The notes beneath the pieces were generated by a model that was not told the DNA's origin, did no database searches, and was given only the letters and a program-made list of their open reading frames with translations. The translations under genes were made by a program, and so were the position numbers. Below, piece by piece: positions 31,085-40,280 of a stretch of 64,000 nucleotides of DNA (positions within the stretch are counted from its first letter, which is position 1; each line of letters starts with the position of its first letter). The DNA is from an uncultured bacterium (GTDB lineage: Bacteria > Verrucomicrobiota > Lentisphaeria > Victivallales > UBA1829), in contig CACYHQ010000006.1 in assembly GCA_902774245.1 (NCBI GenBank), positions 62,001 to 126,000 on the forward strand. Reading direction: 5' to 3'.

Positions 31085-32098
31085 ATGGACGCGAAAAATG
31101 ACTCTAAACTGATCCGGATCGGCATCTTCTACGACGGAAATTATTTCTATCACGTCAGCAACTATTACTATCACGGCCATCCGCGCAGGAGCCGCATCAG
31201 CGTCCCCGGCCTGCACAGCCTCATCCGCACCATGGTGGCGGAACGCGAACATGTCAGCGAGAACCTCTGCCGCATCGTCGACAGCCATTATTTCCGCGGC
31301 CGCCTGACCGCCGCCGAAGCCAATCTGCGGCATCTTCTTTTCTCCGAACGCAATTTCGACGACGTCCTGACGCGTGAAGGCGTCGTGGCGCATTTCCTCC
31401 CCGTCAGCCACGGATCCGAGAAGGGCGCGAATATCTCGCTCGCCCTCGAAGCCTACGAACAGATGGTCCACACCGGATTCGACGTCGTGGTCCTGGTGGC
31501 CTGCGACGGCGATTATGTCCCGCTCGTCCGCAAGCTCAACTCCCTCGGTGCGCGCGTCATGGTGATCGGCTGGGAGTACGCCTACGAGGACGACAACGGC
31601 GGACGCCGCCAGACCATGACATCCGGCCGTCTGATGGCCGAAGCCACCTACGGCATCTGGATGCAGGACATCATCGAAAAACAGCTCTATCCGCAGGACA
31701 AGATCGACGCGCTGTTCGTCTCCGGCAACGCCGGAAATTATCCCCAGTCCGAGGGCAGCGAACCGGAAGACGACGGCTACGAGGAAGAGGACGACTACGA
31801 CGAGAGCTTCCCGGCCGAACGCCGCCGCGGCACCGTGGTCCAGCTGAAGAGCGGATACGGATTCATCACGCCGGAGCGGGGCGACCACGATTTCTTCTTC
31901 CTGTGGGAAGACCTCGACAACTGCGAGTTCGACGATCTCAGAATCGGCGAAAAGGTCGAGTTCGAAGTCGGCACGAACGACCGCGGCGAATGCGCCCGAA
32001 AGGTCCTCTGGCTGGATCCCGACGGAATCCCGTACGCCGCGCCGTCCGCACCCGAAAACGACGAAAAACAGGACGACGGAAACGACCAGTCTTTCTAA
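31085..32098 (+). CDS. NYN-domain RNase fused to a cold-shock domain
   Basis: 337 aa. ATG 31085 lies about ten bases after AAAGGA; a TTG nine bases upstream is too close to it. The N-terminal 1-215 is a NYN/LabA-type PIN-like nuclease: GIFYDGNYFY with Asp17 and Asn19, ISLALEAYEQM and VLVACDGDYVPLVR with Asp141 and Asp143, the expected acidic metal site. An acidic linker (about 222-242) leads to a cold-shock domain (about 246-310) with RNP1-like KSGYGFI and RNP2-like DFFFLW. The cold-shock domain would supply single-stranded RNA binding, so the protein is probably an RNA-processing or decay enzyme. Confidence 0.85.
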   Translation: MDAKNDSKLIRIGIFYDGNYFYHVSNYYYHGHPRRSRISVPGLHSLIRTMVAEREHVSENLCRIVDSHYFRGRLTAAEANLRHLLFSERNFDDVLTREGVVAHFLPVSHGSEKGANISLALEAYEQMVHTGFDVVVLVACDGDYVPLVRKLNSLGARVMVIGWEYAYEDDNGGRRQTMTSGRLMAEATYGIWMQDIIEKQLYPQDKIDALFVSGNAGNYPQSEGSEPEDDGYEEEDDYDESFPAERRRGTVVQLKSGYGFITPERGDHDFFFLWEDLDNCEFDDLRIGEKVEFEVGTNDRGECARKVLWLDPDGIPYAAPSAPENDEKQDDGNDQSF

Positions 32099-32102
32099 TT
32101 CA

Positions 32103-32118
32103 GGATCACCTCCTTTCT
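32103..32118 (+). other. 16-base match to the 3' tail of 16S rRNA in a 3' UTR
   Basis: GGATCACCTCCTTTCT, five bases after the preceding stop codon, equals the conserved 3' end of many bacterial 16S rRNAs, including the anti-Shine-Dalgarno CCTCC. No 16S rRNA gene surrounds it. On the minus strand it reads as a perfect extended Shine-Dalgarno but no start codon follows at usable distance. It may be a chance relic or an RNA element that pairs with ribosome binding sites. Confidence 0.5.
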
Positions 32119-32181
32119 GAAACTCGCCGGGCGCATTGGAAATACGTGGCGGTCGGCCTCTGACAAATAAAAACCGTATTT

Positions 32182-32994
32182 ATGAAAATGCCCGCGGACA
32201 GCTTCATTCATCAGTGTGGAGACATGGTATTCCAGCTCAAAGACGAGGCAGTATCCCTGGTCTCGTTCCTGGGCGACGTCACCGCCGCGTTGTGGGAAGG
32301 CATCCGCCACCCGAAACGCCTCCGCTGGAAGGATTTCCTGTTCTACATGAACACCTGCGGCCCGGACGGCGTGCCGATCACGATCATGATCAGCGCGCTG
32401 ATGGGCGTGGTGCTGGCATATCAGGCCGAGGTGCAGTCGCACAAGTACGGCGCGGACAATTTTCTGCCCATGGTCATCGGCTGCACCATCCTGCGCGAAC
32501 TCGGTCCCCTGATGGTCGCCATCGTCGCGACTGGACGCAGCGGATCCGCGTTCGCCGCCGAGATCGGCACCATGAAGATCTCGGAGGAGCTCAACGCGCT
32601 TCAGACCATGGGCATCCGCCCCACGCGGTTCCTGGTGGTCCCGAAGATGTGGGCGATGCTGCTCATGCTGCCGCTCCTGACTGTCATCGGCGATTTCGTG
32701 GGGTGCGCGGGCGGCTACATGGTGATGCGGTCCGAACTCGGTATGCCGCTGGACGTCTTCCTGCGGCTGACCCGGCAGGGCGTAGCGGTAAAGTATTTCA
32801 TCGAAGGCGTCCTGAAGAGCGTCGTCTTCGCCTACATCATCACCATGACGGGCTGCTGGCGCGGATTCCGTACCGGAAACGACGCGATCGCGGTCGGACG
32901 TTCCACAACTTCGGCAGTCGTGACCAGCATCCTCTTCATCGTGCTGGCGGACGCCTTCCTCGCGAAACTTTTCACCGTGTTCTACGGATGGTGA
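32182..32994 (+). CDS. mlaE: MlaE-family ABC transporter permease
   Basis: 270 aa. MlaE/YrbE permease with about five membrane segments. Motifs: MSALMGVVLAYQAEVQ-like region, GCTILRELGPLMVAIVATGRSGSAFAAEIGTMKISEELNALQTMG, the family's long conserved cytoplasmic loop. It forms the membrane core of a lipid transporter with the two following genes. The ATG has no obvious Shine-Dalgarno; an in-frame ATG 6 bases later is an alternative. N-terminal 50 residues precede the permease domain. Confidence 0.9.
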   Translation: MKMPADSFIHQCGDMVFQLKDEAVSLVSFLGDVTAALWEGIRHPKRLRWKDFLFYMNTCGPDGVPITIMISALMGVVLAYQAEVQSHKYGADNFLPMVIGCTILRELGPLMVAIVATGRSGSAFAAEIGTMKISEELNALQTMGIRPTRFLVVPKMWAMLLMLPLLTVIGDFVGCAGGYMVMRSELGMPLDVFLRLTRQGVAVKYFIEGVLKSVVFAYIITMTGCWRGFRTGNDAIAVGRSTTSAVVTSILFIVLADAFLAKLFTVFYGW

Positions 32995-33003
32995 GGCTGA
33001 GCC

Positions 33004-33828
33004 ATGCCGGACAACATCACATCCCCCGCCCCCGCCGCAAATCCGAACGTCACGCCCGCCATTGAGGTCCGCGACCTCTCTATCGGCTACGGCTCGCGCG
33101 TCGTGCTCGAAAACCTGAATTTCCGCATCGAACCGGGCCAGATCGTGACCATTCTTGGCGGCTCCGGCTGCGGCAAAAGCACCCTGCTCAAGCACATCAT
33201 CGGCCTCTACAAGCCGCTTCACGGCGACATCCTCATCAACGGGCGCAGCATCGTGACCGCGAACGAACAGGAGAAGCGCTCCATTATGTCCGAGTTCGGC
33301 GTAGCCTACCAGGGCGGCGCGCTCTTCCGTTCGCTGAACCTCGCCGAAAACATCGCCCTCCCCATGGAGGAGCTCACGAGCTGGAAGCGCGACGAGATCA
33401 GAAAACGCGCCTCCGAAAAGCTCGCGCTCGTCCACCTGGACGGCTTCGAAGAATACATGCCCTCGGACCTCTCCGGCGGCATGATCAAACGCGCCGCTTT
33501 CGCACGCGCCCTCGCCCTCGACCCGAAACTCCTCTTCTTCGACGAACCGTCCGCCGGTCTCGACCCGCTGACCTCCGACATGCTCGACAACGTGATCATG
33601 GAGATCCGCGAGAAGACCCATGCCACGATCATGATGGTCACGCACGAGCTCCCGAGCATCTTCCGCGTCTCCGACCGCGTGATCATGCTCTCCGCGGAAA
33701 AGAAGGGCATCGTGGACGACGGTTCGCCCGCGTATCTCCGCGACCACAGCAACGACGAATACGTCCGCACGTTCCTTTCGCGCGGCGGCACCTACAAAAG
33801 CAACAGCACGGAGCCGGATCATGCCTGA
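33004..33828 (+). CDS. mlaF: MlaF-family ABC transporter ATPase
   Basis: 274 aa. Walker A GGSGCGKST, signature LSGGMIKRAAFARAL, Walker B LLFFDEPSAGLD and switch MVTHEL; the GGMIKR form is characteristic of MlaF. Starts nine bases after mlaE. It drives phospholipid movement between inner and outer membrane together with MlaE and MlaD. The N-terminal 15 residues are Pro/Ala-rich. Confidence 0.92.
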   Translation: MPDNITSPAPAANPNVTPAIEVRDLSIGYGSRVVLENLNFRIEPGQIVTILGGSGCGKSTLLKHIIGLYKPLHGDILINGRSIVTANEQEKRSIMSEFGVAYQGGALFRSLNLAENIALPMEELTSWKRDEIRKRASEKLALVHLDGFEEYMPSDLSGGMIKRAAFARALALDPKLLFFDEPSAGLDPLTSDMLDNVIMEIREKTHATIMMVTHELPSIFRVSDRVIMLSAEKKGIVDDGSPAYLRDHSNDEYVRTFLSRGGTYKSNSTEPDHA

Positions 33829-33873
33829 CACGCCGGCCGTTTCCATGTCATTTTCAGGAAGGAATCCCGCATC

Positions 33874-34887
33874 ATGAACGACAACAGCAAATTCAAACTC
33901 GGACTGTTCATCATCCTGGCCACCGCCGTTTTTTTCGCCGCGCTCTTCATCCTCGGCACGATGGACCGTTTCAAGGAGAAAGCCCACATCTCCACGCTCG
34001 TTTCGGAATCGGTGCAGGGGCTTTCCGTCGGCTCTTCCGTGAAGTATCAGGGCGTTCCCATCGGCAACGTGTGCGAGATCATGATCTACCCCACCGACAA
34101 CGTCATCCGCATCGACATGGAGATCAATATTTCCAAGTTCAAAGTCCAGCAGGCAAACCATGCTCCGGTCACCATCCCGATCGAAACTTTCAACGAACAT
34201 GTCGCCGAAGCGGTGAAGAAAGGCCTGTGCTGCCGCATGGAACTCGAAGGCATCACCGGCGGCAAATACATCGAGCTTCAGCTAGACAAGAATAGCGAAC
34301 CGCCGAAGTATGACATCGCGGAGTTCGGACTCGAATATACCTACGTCCCCAGCCAGCCGTCGCTCATCAGCGACCTCCGCGGCAGCGTCACCTCCATCCT
34401 CGCCAAGCTCGAAAGCATCGACTACAAGGGCATCAGCGACCGCACGAACGCCGTGCTCGACTCCATCAACGAGCGCGTCAACTCGCCGAAGTTCGACGAG
34501 ACGATCGACAACGTGAACGCCATGGTCACCGAGGCGCGCAAGAGCATCGAAAACCTCGAAAACCTCACGAATTCCGATATCCGCGACAAGATCGACACCA
34601 TCTCGAAGAACGTCAATACCGCCGTCACCGCGGTCGAATCCCTCACGAAGTCCGTCGAAGTGGAGATCAAGTCCATCGAATTCGGCAAGATCGCCGAGAA
34701 CTTCCGCTCCTTCCTCTCCACCGCCATCCGCACCAGCAAGACGCTCGATGAAACGCTCTTCAACGTCGACAACGGCGTCGATGCGCTGATCGAGTTTATC
34801 CAGTACATCGACAGCGATCCGGCGTCTCTGATCCAGGGCAAGCAAAAGCCGAAATTCGACGACGAAAAAGGCGGGAAAAAGCGCTGA
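33874..34887 (+). CDS. mlaD: MlaD-like MCE-domain protein
   Basis: 337 aa. ATG follows GGAAGGA. One N-terminal membrane segment (about 9-28), an MCE domain (about 38-125) with VQGLSVGSSVKYQGVPIG, and then a long helical region (about 160-310), longer than in E. coli MlaD, suggesting a tube-like or needle-like extension as in other MCE proteins. The protein probably forms a hexameric ring that carries lipids across the periplasm. No mlaB or mlaC is adjacent; the long helical part may make a soluble shuttle unnecessary (inference). Confidence 0.88.
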   Translation: MNDNSKFKLGLFIILATAVFFAALFILGTMDRFKEKAHISTLVSESVQGLSVGSSVKYQGVPIGNVCEIMIYPTDNVIRIDMEINISKFKVQQANHAPVTIPIETFNEHVAEAVKKGLCCRMELEGITGGKYIELQLDKNSEPPKYDIAEFGLEYTYVPSQPSLISDLRGSVTSILAKLESIDYKGISDRTNAVLDSINERVNSPKFDETIDNVNAMVTEARKSIENLENLTNSDIRDKIDTISKNVNTAVTAVESLTKSVEVEIKSIEFGKIAENFRSFLSTAIRTSKTLDETLFNVDNGVDALIEFIQYIDSDPASLIQGKQKPKFDDEKGGKKR

Positions 34888-34958
34888 TCGCGCCCGTTCG
34901 ATACGGCCCGGCAGACAGAAGCCCACTATCCGTTTTTGCGTCGCTTACGAGAACCAGC

Positions 34959-36686
34959 ATGACCTCTCCGAACGGCACGCCGCAGACCGACAGCGGCACT
35001 TCCCGCGTCCCGCGGAAAAAGACGGTGTTTGCTGTGGCAGCGGCGGCCGCCCTGATCCTGGCATGCGTGCTTGCCGGAGGAATCGTCAGCCTCAAAAACA
35101 GTTCCGCCGGCCATCCATCCACATTCGGCGCGGACGGCTATGTGCGCTCGGCTACGTATTTCGGGGATGCGTGGCACATCAATTTCTGGAACAGCGAAAT
35201 GGAGCACCTGGAACGGGACATGAAGCAGATCCGGGAGGACGGCTTCGACAGCGTGATCCTGGTGATCCCGTGGAAGGAATTCCAGCCGGGCGTGGAGCCG
35301 GTCGCATACAGCGATTACGCGTTCGATCAATTGGACCGGGTGATGAACGCGGCCGGCGCGGAAGGGCTGAAGGTCTATGCCCGCGTCGGCTACATGTGGG
35401 ATTTTGTGAACGACGCGAACGAAGATATTCACGAACGCATCATACGGCTCTTTCACGACAGGGGAACACGCAACGCCTGGCTGGAATACCTCCGGACTCT
35501 GTACCGGCGCCTGAGCGGGCATGCGTGCTTCGCAGGAGGCTTCCTGACCTGGGAGGACTACATGCCGCCGTTTCTGGGGTTCAGCGACGCGCCGTCTCTG
35601 CAGGACCGGATCGACGCCGCGAAGCGGATGGGATTTCAGGAACATGTACGTTCGCAGTACCCCCTGAAGGATTACAACAAAACCTTCAACGTACAGTACG
35701 GCTCCTACGACAGCATTCCGTATCCGCGCCGGACCGAACCCGCGATACGCGCGATGTACGATTTCTTCGACCGGAGTCTGAACAGGCTTCTGGCGGACGG
35801 ACAGGCCGTTTTTCCGAACCTGTCCCTGGAGGTCCGGCTGGACGGGGATCCGATGTTCGACGCGAAGGGCAAACCCGCCGGGTATTATAAGCATGAGGCG
35901 ACCTTTCCGTGTCAGGACGCGGACTACACCGCGGCGATGTACGGGATCCCCATGGACTTCGTGAACAACGGGGAACGCGTCAAGGCGAAGGAAGCGATGC
36001 GGCATACGGCGGACATCCTGCACTTTCTCGCCCGGCACAACGGCGGCAAGCCGGTTTACATCGAGCAGTTCCTCTACTATGACAACACGCCGAAGTTCGA
36101 GCACAACGCGCGGCTGGAGGACGGCGAGATCGGCAAATATCTCCTGACCTGTCCGGACGTGCTCCGGAAATACTCCGCGGGATACGGCGTGTGGACCTAC
36201 CGCGATTATTACGACAACAGGCTGTACAACAACGGTTTCTTTTTGCGGGAGCGCGGCTGGGAGACGGAGGGAAATGTCGCGTTTGAAAAAACGGGGGATT
36301 CCACCGTCTGCCGTCTGACCGCGCCCGCGCTGCTCCGCCAGCAAATCCCGGACGTGCGAGACAAACAGGAGGAACCGGAGCTGACGGTTTCCTTCGAGGT
36401 GACCGAGTGCGCGGCCCCCAACACGATCACGGTGATCATGGGGACACAGAGCCAGAGCATGACAGTGGATCGTCCCGGCGTGTACAGGACCGTTTTCCCC
36501 CATGAGGGGAAGATCCGGCTCTTTGCGCTGGAACTGGAAACCGGTACGCTGGCCGTGGACAATCTGCGGCTGTATTCGCACATTCAGAACGGACTGCTGT
36601 ACGACCCGGACAACCGGCCGCTGGCTCAGCGTGACAATATCAAAAAGATGAACGAGATCCTCGCCGGACAGCCGAACGACCCCTGA
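34959..36686 (+). CDS. Membrane-anchored putative glycoside hydrolase
   Basis: 575 aa. A basic N-terminus (PRKK) and a membrane anchor (about 21-46) are followed by a TIM-barrel-like region (about 55-430): FDSVILVIPWKEFQPG, GLKVYARVGYMWDF, FLTWEDY and WTYRDYY, a GH5/GH42-like look. A C-terminal beta-sandwich (about 440-555) resembles carbohydrate-binding modules. Catalytic acids cannot be named with certainty; a Glu in TWEDY and another in VYIEQFL are candidates. It is not closely similar to a family I can name. The start has no strong ribosome binding site. Confidence 0.55.
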   Translation: MTSPNGTPQTDSGTSRVPRKKTVFAVAAAAALILACVLAGGIVSLKNSSAGHPSTFGADGYVRSATYFGDAWHINFWNSEMEHLERDMKQIREDGFDSVILVIPWKEFQPGVEPVAYSDYAFDQLDRVMNAAGAEGLKVYARVGYMWDFVNDANEDIHERIIRLFHDRGTRNAWLEYLRTLYRRLSGHACFAGGFLTWEDYMPPFLGFSDAPSLQDRIDAAKRMGFQEHVRSQYPLKDYNKTFNVQYGSYDSIPYPRRTEPAIRAMYDFFDRSLNRLLADGQAVFPNLSLEVRLDGDPMFDAKGKPAGYYKHEATFPCQDADYTAAMYGIPMDFVNNGERVKAKEAMRHTADILHFLARHNGGKPVYIEQFLYYDNTPKFEHNARLEDGEIGKYLLTCPDVLRKYSAGYGVWTYRDYYDNRLYNNGFFLRERGWETEGNVAFEKTGDSTVCRLTAPALLRQQIPDVRDKQEEPELTVSFEVTECAAPNTITVIMGTQSQSMTVDRPGVYRTVFPHEGKIRLFALELETGTLAVDNLRLYSHIQNGLLYDPDNRPLAQRDNIKKMNEILAGQPNDP

Positions 36687-36747
36687 CCGCACCGGTATAA
36701 CCTGCCTTCACACCAATCCTTTTCAATACACACCTAGGAGAACCATA

Positions 36748-37296
36748 ATGAACGTCCTGATCCTGAACGGAAGCCCCCGCAAGAACGGCAACACCTCCAA
36801 CGCCCTGCACGCCATCGAAGACGGCCTGAAAGCCCGCCACACGGTCGAATCCCTGAACGTCTATGACTTCACGTTCAAGCCCTGCCGCAACTGCGACGCC
36901 TGCAAGCGCAACGGCGGAAACTGCATCCAGATCGACGACTCGGTCAAAATCATCGACAAAGTCGCCGCCGCCGACCTCGTGATCTTCGGCTCGCCCGTCT
37001 ACTGGTGGGGCGTCTCCGCCCAGCTGAAGGATGTCGTCGACAAGTTCTATTCGAAGGACGACGCCTCCGCGAAGCCCACGCTCCGCACGAAGAAGAAAAT
37101 CGGCATCGTGGCATGCGGCGCGGATTCCCTCAGCAATCCCGAATACAAGCTCATCTCCGACCAGTTCCACTGCATCGCGGAATTCCTCGGCTGGGAAGTC
37201 GTCCTGGACGAATCCATCTGCGCCGCCGCGGCCGACGATCTGGCGAAGGACGCCGCGCGTCTCGCCGAGCTCAAAGCCACTGCGGAAAAACTCTGA
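36748..37296 (+). CDS. Flavodoxin-like NAD(P)H:FMN oxidoreductase
   Basis: 182 aa. ATG follows TAGGAGAA. The FMN phosphate loop is NGSPRKNGNTS and a second FMN contact is GSPVYWWGVSAQLK. Between them is FKPCRNCDACKRNGGNC, a Cys motif typical of the iron-sulfur flavoprotein-like branch, though the exact cluster spacing is not proven. It probably transfers electrons in the cytoplasm; physiological partner unknown. A terminator follows. Confidence 0.85.
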   Translation: MNVLILNGSPRKNGNTSNALHAIEDGLKARHTVESLNVYDFTFKPCRNCDACKRNGGNCIQIDDSVKIIDKVAAADLVIFGSPVYWWGVSAQLKDVVDKFYSKDDASAKPTLRTKKKIGIVACGADSLSNPEYKLISDQFHCIAEFLGWEVVLDESICAAAADDLAKDAARLAELKATAEKL

Positions 37297-37324
37297 TTCC
37301 CGCTCATCTTTCTTGTTTTTTCAA

Positions 37325-37358
37325 CCGCCGGATTTCCTCGTGTTTCCGGCGGCTTTTC
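37325..37358 (+). terminator. Rho-independent terminator
   Basis: CCGCCGGA (37325-37332) pairs perfectly with TCCGGCGG (37345-37352), followed by CTTTTCTG. Confidence 0.75.
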
Positions 37359-37444
37359 TGTGTTTCGGTCTCAGAAACACGATTAATGGCAACAAACGCT
37401 TTCCGAAAGGGCTTGAAAAGGAATCAGAAATTCCGTTTTTTCAC

Positions 37445-37472
37445 TTGAAATCGTTTCGCGGATGGATATATT
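37445..37472 (+). promoter_or_regulatory. Promoter of the GH9 gene
   Basis: TTGAAA (37445-37450), 16-bp spacer, TATATT (37467-37472). Confidence 0.7.
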
Positions 37473-37550
37473 ATTCGTTAAACTAAATCTCATCAGGTCC
37501 GGTAACCTCAAACCAATGGCGATACCCCCCGCCAAATAAGGATCATCAGC

Positions 37551-40202
37551 ATGAACGTCCGCTCTTGTTCCCTGTTCGTCGCGGCCGCTCTGGCCGCGTT
37601 CCCCCTCGTTTTTGCCCAGGCCCAAGCTCCGGCCGCCGGTCAGCAGCCTCAGCTGGGTCAAATGCAGCCCCGGCAGAATCAAGGCCAGCGTCAACGCCAG
37701 CCCCGGCAGAATCAAGGTCAGCGCCAGCCTCAACAGCAACTGCCCCCACGCCCCGCGGGCCGGGAAACGGAACTCCTCCTGAACGACAAGGGCTATTTTG
37801 AACGGCCCGGCGTCAACGTTCTCGTGTTCAGCAACGCATTCACGGGCGGGTTCAACGATGAGAAGAACTCCGGCATCGAGATCATCCATCACGGCGTGCG
37901 GACCGTGCAGGGCGGCGCGGTGCGACTCGGCAAGACCCCGGAACAGTGGGACCTGGTCCCCGCGTCCCCGTCGCGTCGGGTGAACCCGGAGAACAACTCC
38001 ATTGAGGTCACGATGCGCTACAACGACTACCGGTTCGACTCCCGCGTGGTGGTGACCGGAAAAGGCAGTGCCGTGGAGATTTCCGTGTATCTGGACCAGC
38101 CGGTTCCCGAGGCTCTGGTCGGCCAGGCCGGATTCAACCTCGAATTCCTGCCGTCCCAGTACTGGAACAAGACCTACGTCATGGACGGCCGTTTCAGAAG
38201 GTTCCCGCGCTACGCCGCCAGCGATACCGAGGCGGTCCCGAACGAAAAGAAACCCATGCAGTACCGCGGATTCCGCACCTACGACGACCGCGGCACGGAC
38301 AAGTTCGTCGACCCGCTGCCGCTCGACAAGGGCAATTCCATTATCATCGCGCCCGATGCGCCCGAACGCATGATCAAAATCACCTCGGACGAGGCCACGC
38401 TGGAGCTGTATGACGGTCGCATCCTCGCGCAGAACGGCTGGTATGTGCTCCGCAGTCCTCTGCCCGCGAACAAGACCGGCAAGGTCATCACGTGGGTCGT
38501 CGAGCCGCACGCCGTCCCCGGCTGGATCCGCGAACCGAACATCGGTTTCTCCCAGGTGGGATACGTCCCCGACCAGCCGAAAGTCGCCGTGATCGAGCTC
38601 GACAAAAGCGACCGGGTGATCGCGAACGCGGCGCTCTTCCGGATCGGCGAGGACGGCACGGAAAAGCTGGCCTACCAGGGCAAGACGTCCCTCTGGGGCG
38701 AATACTACAAGTACAAATACGTGAAGTTCGACTTCAGCGAGGTGAAGAAGCCCGGCATCTACTACATCCGTTACGGCGAACACAAGACCGGAAACTTCAT
38801 CATCGACGATTCCGTCTACAACTGGATCACCAACGCCACCAGCGACGTGTGGATCCCCATTCACATGAACCACATGACCGTGAACGAAGCGTACCGCGTC
38901 TGGCACGGGGAACCCTTCAAGGAAGGCTATTTACAAGCCCCGCCGAGCAATCACTTCGACAACCATTTCCAGGGCCAGAACACCGGTATCAAGCCCGACG
39001 GCACCCACTACGAGCCCTACGAGCTGATCCCCGGGCTGAACGTGGGCGGCTACTTCGACGCGGGCGACTTCGACATCGAGACCGGCGCGAACATCAACGT
39101 GGTCTCGACCCTGATCTCCGCCTGGGAACTCTTCCGCAACAAGCGCGACGAGACGTTCGTGAGCGAGGAACAGCGGTACGTCGACCTGCACCGCCCGGAC
39201 GGCAAGCCCGACCTGTTGCAGTACATCGAGCACGGCGTGCTGAACCTGGTCGCGCAGGCCGAGAACATCGGGTTCATGTCCTCGACGCTCTCCAACTCGG
39301 TCCTCGACAACTATCACCATCTGGGCGACGCCGCCGCCATCACCGACGGCCTGCACTATGATCCCTCGCTGAAACGCTTCGAGGTCTCCGAGGACGGCAA
39401 GCGCAGCGGCATCCCGGACGACATGTGGGCGTTCACCAACCGCAACCCCGGCCCCGATCCCGGCACGGCCGCCATGTTCGCCGCCGCCGCGCGCGTGCTG
39501 AAGGGCTACAACGACGAGCTCGCGGAACGCTGCCTGAAGCAGTCACAAAAACTTATGGGGACGAATCCCCGCGGCAATATGAACCTCCTCCTCCAGCTGT
39601 ACCGCACGACAGGCGAAAAGGAGTACCGCGACATGTTCGAGCAGCAGATCTGGCAGAATCTGGGCCGCAACGGCAACAACGGCATCCGCACCGCGCTCGA
39701 CGCGATCCCGTACATGGACGCCGAGTACAAGAAGAAACTCGAGCCCTACGTGAAGCAGTTCAAGGAATACATGGACAACTTCGACCGGCTCAATCCGTAC
39801 GGCGTGCCCATCGGCGAAGGCAACTGGGCGGGCAGCGGCTCCGTGGTCAGCTTCGGCGCGACGGCATGCCTCGCCAACATCTACTTCCCCGACATCATCG
39901 ACAAGAGCTACGCCTACAAGGCCGCATCGTTCATGTTCGGCTGCCACCCGTACCACAACTACTCGCTCGTGGCCGCCGTCGGCGCGGCGCGTCCGAAGGA
40001 AGTCTTCTACGGCAACAACCGCGCGGACTTCTCGTTCATCCCCGGCAACGTCGCCCCCGGCGTGCTGTTCCGCCGACCCGACCACTTCGAGAACTTCGAC
40101 GACTGGCCGTTCCTGTGGGGCCAGAACGAAGGCACGATCGCGGGCAACTGCGGTTATCTGATCTTCGGCGAAGCCCTCAAGACGATGGCGAAGAAAAAGT
40201 AA
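37551..40202 (+). CDS. Secreted glycoside hydrolase family 9 enzyme
   Basis: 883 aa. Signal peptide 1-22, then a Gln/Pro-rich linker (about 23-70) containing two copies of PRQNQGQRQ. Residues 75-325 form an extra N-terminal domain I do not recognise. An Ig-like cellulase N-domain (about 328-420, NIGFSQVGYVPDQPK) precedes the GH9 barrel (about 425-880). Catalytic features: GGYFDAGDFD (Asp503/Asp506, base region), CHPYHNYSLV near the C-terminus, and the proton donor Glu860 in GQNEGTIAGN. GH9 enzymes cleave cellulose or other beta-glucans by inversion. The large unknown N-domain is unusual. Own promoter and terminator. Confidence 0.88.
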   Translation: MNVRSCSLFVAAALAAFPLVFAQAQAPAAGQQPQLGQMQPRQNQGQRQRQPRQNQGQRQPQQQLPPRPAGRETELLLNDKGYFERPGVNVLVFSNAFTGGFNDEKNSGIEIIHHGVRTVQGGAVRLGKTPEQWDLVPASPSRRVNPENNSIEVTMRYNDYRFDSRVVVTGKGSAVEISVYLDQPVPEALVGQAGFNLEFLPSQYWNKTYVMDGRFRRFPRYAASDTEAVPNEKKPMQYRGFRTYDDRGTDKFVDPLPLDKGNSIIIAPDAPERMIKITSDEATLELYDGRILAQNGWYVLRSPLPANKTGKVITWVVEPHAVPGWIREPNIGFSQVGYVPDQPKVAVIELDKSDRVIANAALFRIGEDGTEKLAYQGKTSLWGEYYKYKYVKFDFSEVKKPGIYYIRYGEHKTGNFIIDDSVYNWITNATSDVWIPIHMNHMTVNEAYRVWHGEPFKEGYLQAPPSNHFDNHFQGQNTGIKPDGTHYEPYELIPGLNVGGYFDAGDFDIETGANINVVSTLISAWELFRNKRDETFVSEEQRYVDLHRPDGKPDLLQYIEHGVLNLVAQAENIGFMSSTLSNSVLDNYHHLGDAAAITDGLHYDPSLKRFEVSEDGKRSGIPDDMWAFTNRNPGPDPGTAAMFAAAARVLKGYNDELAERCLKQSQKLMGTNPRGNMNLLLQLYRTTGEKEYRDMFEQQIWQNLGRNGNNGIRTALDAIPYMDAEYKKKLEPYVKQFKEYMDNFDRLNPYGVPIGEGNWAGSGSVVSFGATACLANIYFPDIIDKSYAYKAASFMFGCHPYHNYSLVAAVGAARPKEVFYGNNRADFSFIPGNVAPGVLFRRPDHFENFDDWPFLWGQNEGTIAGNCGYLIFGEALKTMAKKK

Positions 40203-40221
40203 AAGGCATAGAAAAGTCAAA

Positions 40222-40255
40222 GCCCCGGATCCTGCGAAAGGTCCGGGGCTTTTTG
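40222..40255. terminator. Rho-independent terminator, GH9 gene
   Basis: AGCCCCGGA (40222-40230) pairs with TCCGGGGCT (40243-40251), with TTTT after it. It also lies at the end of the convergent ald gene. Confidence 0.9.
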
Positions 40256-40280
40256 CTGGAATTGTTCGGAGGGGATCAGG

